Under the pieces are notes generated by a model. It worked only from the letters and a program-made list of their open reading frames with translations, was not told the DNA's origin and did no database searches. This document shows, piece after piece, positions 1 through 9,310 of a stretch of 39,462 nucleotides of DNA. The DNA is from Lachnospiraceae bacterium (GTDB taxonomy: Bacteria > Bacillota > Clostridia > Lachnospirales > Lachnospiraceae), in assembly GCA_024684355.1 (NCBI GenBank), contig JAIKXA010000095.1:1-39462 (forward strand), in the 5' to 3' direction. The position numbers and the translations under genes are program-made. Each line of letters starts with the position of its first letter. Within the stretch, counting starts at the first letter, position 1.

Positions 1-1
1 G

Positions 2-568
2 AAAGAAAACGGATACCACAGGTATGAGATATCCAATTATGCAAAGCAGGGATATGAGTGCAGACATAATTTAGGCTACTGGACCGGAGAAGAATACATA
101 GGGACAGGGCTTGGTGCGTCATCATATCTAAAGAGTGAAAATGCAAAGGTAATAAAGCACGTATCAGACAATGCATCTGATACGATGCTTCGTATAAAAA
201 ATACGGACGATATCAATACATATATCGGATACTTTACAGATGTAGATGCAGAAAGCATAGGAGCCGGCATAAGAGCCGATGCACCCGGTATATCAGAAAA
301 TGAAAGCCACAATGCTATATATACGATCGAGGAAACACTCGATAAAGAAGCCATGATGTCGGAGTATTGTATATTGGGGCTGAGGCTTACCGAAGGTATA
401 TCCGAAAGTGGGTTTAGCCTAAAGTTTGGTATCAGGCTAAGGGATAAATTTGGAGAGATAATAGATAAGTATCTTAATGCCGGACTTTTGGAGAAAATGG
501 GCGACCGTATCAGGTTTACTGAAAAAGGAATGGACTTAAGCAATACGGTGCTGTGTGAATTCCTATAA
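2..568 (+). CDS. hemW: HemW-like radical SAM protein (coproporphyrinogen III oxidase-like), C-terminal part, 5' truncated by window edge
   Basis: Frame 2 is open from base 2: KENGYHRYEISNYAKQGYECRHNLGYWTGEEYIGTGLGASSY, typical of HemW/HemN C-terminal region; track ORF 185..568 is the in-frame 3' part. Confidence 0.85.
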   Translation, partial: KENGYHRYEISNYAKQGYECRHNLGYWTGEEYIGTGLGASSYLKSENAKVIKHVSDNASDTMLRIKNTDDINTYIGYFTDVDAESIGAGIRADAPGISENESHNAIYTIEETLDKEAMMSEYCILGLRLTEGISESGFSLKFGIRLRDKFGEIIDKYLNAGLLEKMGDRIRFTEKGMDLSNTVLCEFL

Positions 569-642
569 AAGATTATGCTGATAAGTCAGCACAAAAATAA
601 ACATAATAAAGATAAAAAAGAAAAAGACAAAAGGATAAAAAT

Positions 643-1377
643 ATGAGATTACTGATCGTAAGACACGGGGATCCCGATTATATCAACGATTCCCTGACAG
701 AAAAAGGTGAGCGTGAGGCGGAACTGTTATCAGACAGAATTGCAAAGGAAAAGATCGATGAGGTGTATATCTCTCCCTTAGGAAGAGCTAGGAAAACCGC
801 AGAAGCATGCCTAAAAAAGAGGGACCCGGATATTAAACCTGTAACATTTGACTGGCTTATGGAATTTGCACCGCGTATAAAACGTCCCGACAAGCCTGAG
901 CGTGAATCCATATGCTGGGACTGGATGCCTAAGGACTGGACCAAGGAAGATGTATTCTTCGATTTTGATAAGTGGACTTCGCACCCGGTATTTAAAGAGG
1001 CGGATGTAGAAAGAGAAGTTAAGTGGGTATATACGGAGTTTGAAAAGTTCTTGGCCGAGCATGGTTATGTGAAAGAAGGCAGGTATTTTAAAGCAGTAGA
1101 ACCCAATGATAAGACGATAGTATTTTTCTGTCATTTCGGGCTTGAATGCGTACTCTTAAGCTTCCTGTTAAACATCCCGGTTATGCTTTTGTGGCATGGA
1201 TTTATAGCGGCACCGACCGCGGTAACAACTATCTATACGGAGGAAAGGCTTCAGGGTGATGCATATTTCAGAGTATCATCATTCGGAGATATTTCGCATC
1301 TTTATGTAGCAGATGAACCGCCGGCTTTTTCAGGAAGGTTCTGTGAGCTGTTTACAAATGAAAACGAGAGACATTAA
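643..1377 (+). CDS. Histidine phosphatase (phosphoglycerate mutase-like) family protein
   Basis: N-terminal LLIVRHGDPDY (RHG motif), ...FFCHFGLE second His motif. Confidence 0.85.
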   Translation: MRLLIVRHGDPDYINDSLTEKGEREAELLSDRIAKEKIDEVYISPLGRARKTAEACLKKRDPDIKPVTFDWLMEFAPRIKRPDKPERESICWDWMPKDWTKEDVFFDFDKWTSHPVFKEADVEREVKWVYTEFEKFLAEHGYVKEGRYFKAVEPNDKTIVFFCHFGLECVLLSFLLNIPVMLLWHGFIAAPTAVTTIYTEERLQGDAYFRVSSFGDISHLYVADEPPAFSGRFCELFTNENERH

Positions 1378-1406
1378 ATAGTAAGAATCTTATATATGTA
1401 GGTATA

Positions 1407-1440
1407 AACTCTGAAAGTTTCAAGACTTTCGGAGTTTTTT
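1407..1440 (+). terminator. Rho-independent terminator
   Basis: aactctgaaagt-ttcaag-actttcggagtt stem (one G-U) followed by T-run. Confidence 0.8.
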
Positions 1441-1529
1441 GCGTTCACATTTTTTCCATTCTTTTTTCTCTATCGCTACAGAAATTGGCTTTATCATAGG
1501 AGTTAGTTTAGTTGAAAAGAGGTGAAGCC

Positions 1530-2198
1530 ATGGATTTTAGGCATGAAGTAAAGCATGAGATTAACCTGTCGGATATGTACGAGATAAGACAAAGGCTGAG
1601 GGCAGTCACATATCCGGATCCACATGCCATTGATGGGAAATATCTTATAAGAAGCTTGTATTTTGACAACCTGTATGACAAGACATTGATGGAAAAGGTT
1701 AACGGACTGTCACGGAGAGAAAAATTCAGGATTAGGTATTATAACGGTGATACATCGGTTATAAATCTGGAAAAGAAAAGCAAGTTTGATCATTTGGGTA
1801 ATAAGATCAGTGCACCGCTTTCAAAGGATGAAGTTCAAAATATTGTAGACGGAAATATAGACTGGATGGCTGATTCCAAGTATCCGGTGGTAAAGGAACT
1901 GTATACGAAAATGAAGATACAGGGACTTAGAGGGAAAACGATTGTGGATTATACCAGAGAACCGTTCATTTTCCCGGCTGGAAACGTCAGAGTAACACTT
2001 GATTATAATATAAGAAGCGGGATGTTTTGTACCGATTTCCTAAATCCCGATTGTGTGACGGTGCCGGTTTCGGATTCCATAATACTTGAAGTTAAATGGG
2101 ACGGATTCCTTCCGGACATCATACGTGATGTGGTTGCGCTTGATGACAGGCGTGAAGGTGCATTTTCAAAATATGAAACTTGCAGGATCTACGGATAA
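1530..2198 (+). CDS. VTC-domain (polyphosphate polymerase-like) protein
   Basis: FRHEVKHEINLSD...YLIRSLYFDNLYD...RREKFRIRYYN...LEKKSK...LEVKWDGFLPD; preferred ATG at 1530 (SD agaggtg) rather than upstream TTG 1512. Confidence 0.85.
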   Translation: MDFRHEVKHEINLSDMYEIRQRLRAVTYPDPHAIDGKYLIRSLYFDNLYDKTLMEKVNGLSRREKFRIRYYNGDTSVINLEKKSKFDHLGNKISAPLSKDEVQNIVDGNIDWMADSKYPVVKELYTKMKIQGLRGKTIVDYTREPFIFPAGNVRVTLDYNIRSGMFCTDFLNPDCVTVPVSDSIILEVKWDGFLPDIIRDVVALDDRREGAFSKYETCRIYG

Positions 2199-2226
2199 AT
2201 AAGTATATTTTTAGGAGGATATATAT

Positions 2227-2913
2227 ATGAATTTCTTAACGACAACCTTTAGTGATATTTTTAAATCCAACTTTCTGGAGAATATAACCAGTGTCAGCAT
2301 ACTGGATATGTTAGTAGCTATTGTATTGGCTTTTGGTCTTGGAATGTTTATATTCCTGGTATATAAGAAGACCTATTCGGGTGTTATGTATTCAGCGAGC
2401 TTCGGAACCGCTCTTATTGCGCTTACCATGATCACCACAGTAGTAATCCTTGCTGTAACAAGTAACGTTGTTCTTTCTCTTGGTATGGTTGGTGCTCTTT
2501 CTATCGTACGTTTCCGTACCGCCATTAAGGAACCACTTGACATAGCATTCCTTTTCTGGTCAATTGCAGTAGGTATCATCTTGGCAGCAGGCATGATCCC
2601 GTTGGCAGTTATCGGCAGTGTTGTAATAGGTGTGATCCTTTTGGTATTTGTAAACAGAAAAGCTTATAAGAATCCTTATATCGTAGTTATCCGCTGCAAT
2701 GGACATGACAGTGAGACAAAAGCAAAGACATTCCTTTCAGAAAAGACAGAAAGATGTATCGTAAAGAGTAAGACAGCACAGAAGGGTTCTGTTGAGGTTA
2801 ATATGGAGATCCGTCTTAAGGATGACAATACGGATTTTGTAAATGAACTTGCAGCTATAGAGGGTGTTCAGAGTGCAGTGCGCGTAAGTTATAACGGCGA
2901 CTATATGGGATAA
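2227..2913 (+). CDS. DUF4956 domain-containing membrane protein
   Basis: Multi-TM N-terminus with LGMVGALSIVRFRTAIKEPLDIAFLFWSIAVGI motif; adjacent to VTC and CotH genes. Confidence 0.85.
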   Translation: MNFLTTTFSDIFKSNFLENITSVSILDMLVAIVLAFGLGMFIFLVYKKTYSGVMYSASFGTALIALTMITTVVILAVTSNVVLSLGMVGALSIVRFRTAIKEPLDIAFLFWSIAVGIILAAGMIPLAVIGSVVIGVILLVFVNRKAYKNPYIVVIRCNGHDSETKAKTFLSEKTERCIVKSKTAQKGSVEVNMEIRLKDDNTDFVNELAAIEGVQSAVRVSYNGDYMG

Positions 2914-2914
2914 A

Positions 2915-2954
2915 ATACTATTCAAGGATAATCTGTATTAACTGTGAATAGTAT
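2915..2954 (+). repeat. 10-bp inverted repeat (20-nt spacer) in the DUF4956-cotH intergenic region
   Basis: atactattca (2915-2924) and tgaatagtat (2945-2954), just upstream of taggagg SD. Confidence 0.6.
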
Positions 2955-2967
2955 AATAGGAGGAACT

Positions 2968-4323
2968 ATGTCATCACATAAAAGTATAGATAAAATATGC
3001 GTGACCATAGTCGTTTTCACAGTCATCATTGCACTTATTTTCTGTAACGGCAAAGCATTTGGCATAGAAACGCAGGCACGCACAATAGGCTATGAAAACA
3101 GACTGTTTGATAACTCAAAAGTTCATACTGTAGATATAGTGATCGACGACTGGGATGAGTTTATATCGACATGTGAAAATGAACTGTATTCCGTATGTAA
3201 TGTAGTTATAGACGGAGAGCTGATCAAAAAAGTCGGTATCAGAGCCAAAGGCAATACATCTTTAAGCTCTGTCAGAAATATGGGCAGCAGCAGATACAGT
3301 TTTAAAATAGAGTTTGACCAGTATGATAAGACAAAGACCTATCATGGCCTTGATAAACTCTGCCTTAACAATATCATTCAGGATAATACTTATATGAAGG
3401 ATTATCTTGCATATACACTTATGAGGGAATTCGGTGTTGATGCACCTCTATGCAGTTTTGTATATATTACGGTCAACGGTGAGGACTGGGGATTATATCT
3501 GGCTGTTGAAGCTATAGAGAATTCCTTCCTTGAGAGAAACTACGGTTCCAATTACGGCGACCTTTATAAGCCCGACAGCTTGAGCTTCGGTGGTGGCGGT
3601 CCCGGAAACGGAAAAGATTTCAGTATGACCGATTTTATGAATGAGAACTTCTCAAGTGATGAGGATTCAGACGGTGAGGAGGATGATGATAGTTCATCAT
3701 CTGTAACACCCGGTAATTTCAATCCCGGAAACTTTGATATGTCAAACATTCCCAATATGGATTTTGGTGACATAGATATGTCAAATATCCCTAATATGGA
3801 CTTCGGAGATTTCGATATGTCCAATATCCCTGATATGAGCTCTATCCCGGGATTTGGCGGAAACAGCGGTACATCTGAAGACACCGGCGACGGAGAGTCA
3901 GGGTCAAGAAACAGTTTCGGTGGCTTTGACGGCTTCGGCGGCGGAATGCCGGGTGGTATCATGCCTGACGGTTTTGATCCGTCGCAGTTCGGAGGCAGTA
4001 TGCCCGGTAATTTTGATTCCTCACAGTTCGGTGGAAATGGTTCTAAGGATTCCGAAACTATAGAGGATGCAGGGACTACCGATACGACAGGCGATTCCGG
4101 TTCAGCTGAAAAAGAATCAAAAACAGAAAGACCGAGTAGCGGAAAGAACGGTTCCGGTGACCGTTCTTCTTCAGACAGAAGTTCATTTAGTTCAAGCAGC
4201 TTTTCAGGGTTTAGCGGAAGCGGACAGAGCAGTGACAGTACAGAATATATACTTCTGGGAGTATCCGCAGTGATCCTGCTGGCAGGTGTTATATTTGCAG
4301 CGCTTTTTAAGAGAAGGAAATAG
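2968..4323 (+). CDS. CotH-like protein, N-lobe followed by low-complexity region and C-terminal TM; catalytic lobe apparently missing
   Basis: VDIVIDDWDEFISTCENE...VGIRAKGNTSLSSV...SFKIEFDQYDKTKTYHGLDKLCLNN...WGLYLAVEAIENSFLERNYG..LYKPDS; C-terminal TM YILLGVSAVILLAGVIFAALFKRRK; ATG 2968 with SD taggagg. Confidence 0.8.
   Translation: MSSHKSIDKICVTIVVFTVIIALIFCNGKAFGIETQARTIGYENRLFDNSKVHTVDIVIDDWDEFISTCENELYSVCNVVIDGELIKKVGIRAKGNTSLSSVRNMGSSRYSFKIEFDQYDKTKTYHGLDKLCLNNIIQDNTYMKDYLAYTLMREFGVDAPLCSFVYITVNGEDWGLYLAVEAIENSFLERNYGSNYGDLYKPDSLSFGGGGPGNGKDFSMTDFMNENFSSDEDSDGEEDDDSSSSVTPGNFNPGNFDMSNIPNMDFGDIDMSNIPNMDFGDFDMSNIPDMSSIPGFGGNSGTSEDTGDGESGSRNSFGGFDGFGGGMPGGIMPDGFDPSQFGGSMPGNFDSSQFGGNGSKDSETIEDAGTTDTTGDSGSAEKESKTERPSSGKNGSGDRSSSDRSSFSSSSFSGFSGSGQSSDSTEYILLGVSAVILLAGVIFAALFKRRK
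3736..3852 (+). repeat. Three 39-nt coding tandem repeats (13-aa DMSNIPNMDFGD[IF])
   Basis: gatatgtc(a/c)aa(c/t)at(t/c)cc repeats start at 3736, 3775 and 3814; the third is degenerate. Confidence 0.8.
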
Positions 4324-4326
4324 AAC

Positions 4327-4355
4327 TTGAAATAATCTCCATATTCGTATATAAT
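4327..4355 (+). promoter_or_regulatory. Sigma-A type promoter of copA
   Basis: TTGAAA (4327-4332) - 17 nt - TATAAT (4350-4355). Confidence 0.75.
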
Positions 4356-4359
4356 CAGA

Positions 4360-4397
4360 TTAGATTCAGGTAACCGATTTAGGGTAACTGAATCTAA
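4360..4397 (+). promoter_or_regulatory. Inverted repeat at predicted transcription start of copA; candidate copper-responsive operator
   Basis: ttagattcaggtaacc - gattta - gggtaactgaatctaa, 14/16 complementary positions, immediately downstream of -10. Confidence 0.55.
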
Positions 4398-4422
4398 TTC
4401 TGGTTAACGGGAGGAAAATACT

Positions 4423-6993
4423 ATGGAACAGTATAAGGTAACAGGTATGAGCTGTGCGGCATGTTCTTCCCGTGTGGAAAAGGCGGTATCGAACGTACCG
4501 GGGGTTACTGCCTGTTCCGTAAGCTTACTGACCAATTCAATGGGAGTGGAAGGCACAGCAACCTCCGGTGATATAATACGTGCAGTTGAGGCTGCCGGCT
4601 ACGGAGCTTCTCTTAAGGGGAGCAAGGATAAAGGATCGGCATCAAAGGATCCTTCGTGGGCGGATGCTTCGGCGTTAAAGGACAGAGAAACACCGGTACT
4701 GGTAAAACGACTTATGTTATCCGTACCGGTTTTGTTAGTGCTCATGTATTTTTCAATGGGTCATATGATGTGGAGCTTCCCAGCACCCGCTGCATTTGAT
4801 AACCATGTGTTTTTAGGTCTTTTTGAGATGCTTTTGGCTATCATAGTCATGATTATCAACGGCAAGTTTTTTACCTCGGGATTCACATCACTTTTACACA
4901 GAGCCCCGAATATGGATACTCTTGTTGCACTTGGTTCGGGAGCTTCATTCGTGTACTCGCTGGCAGAACTGTTTTTAATGATACTTGCACAGGGTGAAGG
5001 TCAGACAGAAACCGTTATGAAATACGGGATGAACTTGTATTTTGAATCGGCAGCCATGATCCCTACACTCATCACAGTCGGAAAGATGCTTGAAGCAAAG
5101 TCAAAAGGCCGTACTACGGATGCCTTAAAAGGCTTGATGAGTCTGGCTCCGAAGACCGCAGTGATACTTGCGGACGGTGCTGAAAAAGAGGTAGGTATAG
5201 AAGAAGTCCGTGTGGGCGATGTATTCATAGTACGTCCCGGAGAACAGATCCCGGTGGACGGAGTTATCATAAAAGGTATGACCGCAGTCGATGAATCGGC
5301 TCTATCCGGAGAAAGCATACCTGTGGATAAGGCTGAGGGCGATAAGGTGTCTTCGGCGACCATGAACCTGCATGGCTATATTGAGTGCAGGACCACAAAG
5401 GTGGGAGAGGATACCACGCTGGCACAGATCATCCGTACGGTTTCGGATGCGGCGGCTACTAAAGCTCCTCTTGCCCGTATAGCTGACAAGGTATCCGGCA
5501 TATTTGTACCTGCGGTGATCGGTCTATCACTACTTACGCTTTTCGGATGGCTTATAGCAGGGAAAACATTTGCTTTTGCTGTGGCAAGAGCTATTTCGGT
5601 ACTGGTTATCAGCTGTCCGTGTGCACTGGGACTAGCAACTCCTGTAGCCATAATGGTTGGCAGTGGTGTGGGAGCAAAGCACGGGATACTGTATAAAACG
5701 GCTGCAGCACTTGAGGCTGCCGGCAGGATACAGATGATCGCGTTGGACAAAACCGGCACCGTGACTGAAGGACAGCCTGTAGTAACGGATGTCATACCTT
5801 ACGTGGACAGAGCTTTAGACAATGATTCTAAGCTGTTGGCAATTGATAGAAATGAACTGTTGAAATATGCAGCTTCCATTGAAAAAAACAGTGAGCATCC
5901 CTTGGCAAAGGCAGTCACCGAAGAAGCAAAAGATATTGAACTTATAGAGGTGAGCGGATTTGCGGCACTACCCGGGCATGGACTAAAAGCCGTACTTAAC
6001 GGACAGGAGTTAATTGGAGGCAGCCTAAAATACATTTCATCAAAAATCGAGCTTGATTCAGACTTTAAACAGCAGGCAGACGATCTGGCAAAAGCCGGAA
6101 AAACACCTCTTGTATTCGCATATGCGGGTAAGCCACTCGGCATCATAGCTGTGGCGGATACCATAAGGGATGATTCCGCAAAGGCTATTTTAGAGCTTAA
6201 AAACATGGGCATACATCCCGTAATGCTTACCGGAGATAATGAACGTACCGCTGCGGCCATAAGCAAGCAGGCAGGAGTTGATTTTGTGGCAGCCGGTGTA
6301 CTTCCCGAGGGAAAGGCTGACGTTATAACAGGGCTTAAAACGCTCGGAAAGATCGCCATGGTAGGAGATGGTATCAATGATGCTCCGGCGCTTACTGCTG
6401 CGGATAATGGTATAGCTATAGGTGCAGGTACGGATATAGCCATTGATGCGGCCGATATCGTGGTCATGAAAAGCAGGCTGACCGATGTGACAGCGGCTAT
6501 ACGTTTAAGCCGTGCAACTATCAGAAACATACATCAGAATCTTTTCTGGGCATTCTTTTACAATGCGATATGCATTCCACTGGCTATGGGCCTTTACGGT
6601 ATAGAAATGAAGCCTATGTACGGAGCGGCAGCCATGGCTCTATCGAGCTTTTTCGTATGCATGAATGCCTTAAGGCTTAATCTTGTAAAGCCTCATGATG
6701 ATTCTAAAGATAAAAAGATAAAAACAGTAAGTACGGAAGAAATAGAAAATGTAATTAATTCAAATAAAGGAGAGGAAAAAACTATGAACAAAACACTTAA
6801 AGTTGAAGGTATGATGTGTGGACATTGCGAGGCACGTGTTAAAAAGGCTCTTGAGGCCTTACCCGGTGTAGAAAGCGCGGTATGTGACCATACTGCCGGA
6901 ACAGCTGTCGTAACATTAAGCGGAGATGTTTCCGACGAAGCTCTTACAGCTGCGGTTGAGGCACAGGATTATAAAGTACTCGGAGTAGAATAA
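4423..6993 (+). CDS. copA: Copper-translocating P1B-type ATPase with N-terminal and C-terminal HMA domains
   Basis: N-terminal MSCAACSSR, SCPCALGLATPVA, DKTGTVTEG, SEHPLAKAV, MVGDGINDAPAL, C-terminal GMMCGHCEAR. Confidence 0.93.
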   Translation: MEQYKVTGMSCAACSSRVEKAVSNVPGVTACSVSLLTNSMGVEGTATSGDIIRAVEAAGYGASLKGSKDKGSASKDPSWADASALKDRETPVLVKRLMLSVPVLLVLMYFSMGHMMWSFPAPAAFDNHVFLGLFEMLLAIIVMIINGKFFTSGFTSLLHRAPNMDTLVALGSGASFVYSLAELFLMILAQGEGQTETVMKYGMNLYFESAAMIPTLITVGKMLEAKSKGRTTDALKGLMSLAPKTAVILADGAEKEVGIEEVRVGDVFIVRPGEQIPVDGVIIKGMTAVDESALSGESIPVDKAEGDKVSSATMNLHGYIECRTTKVGEDTTLAQIIRTVSDAAATKAPLARIADKVSGIFVPAVIGLSLLTLFGWLIAGKTFAFAVARAISVLVISCPCALGLATPVAIMVGSGVGAKHGILYKTAAALEAAGRIQMIALDKTGTVTEGQPVVTDVIPYVDRALDNDSKLLAIDRNELLKYAASIEKNSEHPLAKAVTEEAKDIELIEVSGFAALPGHGLKAVLNGQELIGGSLKYISSKIELDSDFKQQADDLAKAGKTPLVFAYAGKPLGIIAVADTIRDDSAKAILELKNMGIHPVMLTGDNERTAAAISKQAGVDFVAAGVLPEGKADVITGLKTLGKIAMVGDGINDAPALTAADNGIAIGAGTDIAIDAADIVVMKSRLTDVTAAIRLSRATIRNIHQNLFWAFFYNAICIPLAMGLYGIEMKPMYGAAAMALSSFFVCMNALRLNLVKPHDDSKDKKIKTVSTEEIENVINSNKGEEKTMNKTLKVEGMMCGHCEARVKKALEALPGVESAVCDHTAGTAVVTLSGDVSDEALTAAVEAQDYKVLGVE
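6784..6993 (+). CDS. Possible internally initiated CopZ-like copper chaperone (in frame within copA)
   Basis: aaaggagagg SD-like sequence (6766-6775) 8 nt before in-frame ATG 6784; encodes a complete 69-aa HMA protein MNKTLKVEGMMCGHCEARVKKALEALPGV... Confidence 0.5.
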   Translation: MNKTLKVEGMMCGHCEARVKKALEALPGVESAVCDHTAGTAVVTLSGDVSDEALTAAVEAQDYKVLGVE

Positions 6994-7074
6994 TAAGACT
7001 AATTTTAGATGACATTTTAGCCTAAAAGTGATATTATAACCATATATACAGCTTGTGGAAAGGTGGGTAACGGA

Positions 7075-9078
7075 ATGTTTAAAAGTCTAAAGGTTAAAAT
7101 GACCGTTATGGTCGTAGTCATTATTCTTATATGTACCGTTATTCTTTCAATAATAGGCTACCTGAGGGCAAAGAGTATCTTGACGGAGGAGACTGAGTCC
7201 AACTGTAGCTCTGCTGCCGAAAGATATGCATTGGAGCTTGATGCCTGGATCGATCATAATGCCATGATCATAGAGACTATGGCATCCGATATAGCTGTAC
7301 AGAAGATCTTTGATAAGAATAAGGAAGATTTTCATAAGTATCTTGAGGAAACCTTTAATAATCTTAACAGTGACGGCGTGATCTATGATATATATTTTAC
7401 CGATCCCAATAGCATTATGGTCTGTGCATCGGATTATATCTCGGACGGTTCCGTAGTATTTACCGAGAGAGAATGGTATAAAAAAGCTGCCGAGACTGGA
7501 AAGCTTTATTATTCCTCACCGTATATGGATGCTGATTCGGGACTGCCCGTAATCACTATTTCAAAGGCTGTTAAGGTAAACGGGGAACTGCACGGAGTAT
7601 TATGTGCGGATATTTTCGTAGACACTCTGGTCAAGACTATCAATGAAGCAGTACTTCCGGAAAAAAGCTATGCATTTCTCGTGGACCAGAATATGGGTAT
7701 GGTAGTCCATCCCGATAAAAGGTATGCTTTTGACGATGAGCCTTACGGTGTTACGGAAAGAAACGGAGATCTGTACAAAAAACTTGTTACATATATAGAA
7801 GCAAGCTCTAAAGATATAGTTTATCTTGACGACTATGACGGTGAATCAAGAGGCATAGCGGTCTCAAAAATGGAAAAGACCGGCTGGACGGTAGGAGTAG
7901 CCACAAGCTGGACCGAGATGAGAAGAAATATAAACGACCTTATCCTGGGCTTTATCCTTGCGACTGTTATTTCTGTACTCGTAGGGATACTGATCTCAGT
8001 CCTGTTCTCCGGAAGGCTTATGAGAAATATTGATAAGCTCGGATCGATCGTGGCCAAAGGTGACATCTCAAAGGATATCGATGTTAACAGCAAGGATGAG
8101 ATAGGAGTACTTTCTTCCAATTTCAATTCCATGATGCATAAGCTGAGATCCGTAGTGACTTCGGTAGTGGAAGTGTCCGATGATATGAATAAGACAGCCA
8201 ATGTACTTAAAGGCCATCTGAACAATATCGATGAGACTACCGGTGCTACTTCGAATGCCATGAATGAAGTATCTGAGTTGATGGCAGGTCAGGTTGAGGC
8301 TGTAACCAACGGCAGGCAGTTCCTTAATGATTTTAAGGATAATACCGACAGCTTCGGCAGAAAATTCGGAGAGCTGTGCAATACCGTTGAGAATCTGGAA
8401 AAAGAGATTGAAGATAACAAGATTGTTATAGAAAAGATGAAGACCAATACAAACAGGTCTTCCGAAAAGATAAATGAGTTTGCATCTATGATCAAGTCGA
8501 TACATGCCAACTCGGATGAGATTATGAATGTGGTCGAGACCATAACGCAGATCGCCGGCCAGACTAATCTTTTGGCACTCAATGCTTCTATAGAGGCTGC
8601 CCGCGCGGGAGATGTCGGCAGAGGGTTTGCGGTAGTTGCGGAGGAGATCAGAAACCTTTCCGAGCAGACCAGAAATTCTATAGGTATCATCACGGATATT
8701 ACCAACAGGCTGTACGGCGGTATGAATGCAATTGCAGAAGAGGTGCTGGCGGTTAACAAGCTTTTCGCGGAAAACGAGAACAGTACCGATGAAGCTGAGA
8801 ACCTGTTTGTAAGCCTTATGAAGGGCCTGAACGGGATATATGCGGATGTTACTTCACTGTCTGGTGAATTAAATAAGGTAATGGATGCGGAAGCCACTGT
8901 TTCCGTAACCTTAAAGGAAGTAACCTCAAATGCCGAAAGCTGCAATGAAATGATAGTAAAAGCCAATACCAAGCTAAAGGCTCAGGAGGGAAGTATAGCG
9001 GATATTTCCAGACAGGCCGAGTCGCTGGGCAAGATGGCAGATAACCTTCACAGGAAAGCAGATAATTTCGTAGTATAA
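7075..9078 (+). CDS. Methyl-accepting chemotaxis protein (periplasmic Cache-like sensor, HAMP, MCP signalling domain)
   Basis: [44 protein letters not shown]-terminal TM plus large extracellular domain; ATG 7075 preferred over GTG 7063. Confidence 0.92.
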   Translation: MFKSLKVKMTVMVVVIILICTVILSIIGYLRAKSILTEETESNCSSAAERYALELDAWIDHNAMIIETMASDIAVQKIFDKNKEDFHKYLEETFNNLNSDGVIYDIYFTDPNSIMVCASDYISDGSVVFTEREWYKKAAETGKLYYSSPYMDADSGLPVITISKAVKVNGELHGVLCADIFVDTLVKTINEAVLPEKSYAFLVDQNMGMVVHPDKRYAFDDEPYGVTERNGDLYKKLVTYIEASSKDIVYLDDYDGESRGIAVSKMEKTGWTVGVATSWTEMRRNINDLILGFILATVISVLVGILISVLFSGRLMRNIDKLGSIVAKGDISKDIDVNSKDEIGVLSSNFNSMMHKLRSVVTSVVEVSDDMNKTANVLKGHLNNIDETTGATSNAMNEVSELMAGQVEAVTNGRQFLNDFKDNTDSFGRKFGELCNTVENLEKEIEDNKIVIEKMKTNTNRSSEKINEFASMIKSIHANSDEIMNVVETITQIAGQTNLLALNASIEAARAGDVGRGFAVVAEEIRNLSEQTRNSIGIITDITNRLYGGMNAIAEEVLAVNKLFAENENSTDEAENLFVSLMKGLNGIYADVTSLSGELNKVMDAEATVSVTLKEVTSNAESCNEMIVKANTKLKAQEGSIADISRQAESLGKMADNLHRKADNFVV

Positions 9079-9135
9079 TGTTAAAGATATAATATAATAA
9101 GATATAATATTATAAGAATAATTATGATTATGAAA

Positions 9136-9170
9136 CGGGCCGGTCAGTTTGTTGACCGGCTTGTTTTTTT
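9136..9170 (+). terminator. Rho-independent terminator
   Basis: gccggtca-gtttgt-tgaccggc (9139-9160) followed by ttgttttttttg. Confidence 0.9.
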
Positions 9171-9217
9171 TGTAATTATAAACAATTTGTAAAATTTGAA
9201 AAAGATTAAAAAAACTG

Positions 9218-9246
9218 TTGACAAAGCATATATTTGGTGTTATCTT
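9218..9246 (+). promoter_or_regulatory. Sigma-A promoter of the hrcA operon
   Basis: TTGACA (9218-9223) - 17 nt - TATCTT (9241-9246). Confidence 0.75.
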
Positions 9247-9260
9247 ATAACAGGAAGGTG

Positions 9261-9287
9261 TTAGCACTCTATAAAGTTGAGTGCTAA
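9261..9287 (+). promoter_or_regulatory. CIRCE element (HrcA operator)
   Basis: Exact TTAGCACTC-N9-GAGTGCTAA. Confidence 0.97.
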
Positions 9288-9310
9288 TAAATGAAGGAAG
9301 GGGTAAGGAT

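Noticed and set aside
576-591. Small hairpin tgctga-taag-tcagca after hemW as terminator
   Set aside because: Only 6 bp and followed by A-rich, not T-rich, sequence on the + strand
3736-3852. Possible CRISPR-like array from regular 39-nt repeats
   Set aside because: Contiguous, in-frame 13-aa protein repeats without spacers
3854-4273. Plus-strand ORFs 3854..4063 and 4067..4273 inside cotH
   Set aside because: Out-of-frame readings of the low-complexity region; no independent RBS evidence
5001-6530. Long minus-strand ORFs opposite copA
   Set aside because: Shadow ORFs with Ser/Ala/Pro-rich nonsense composition; the sense strand has clear CopA motifs
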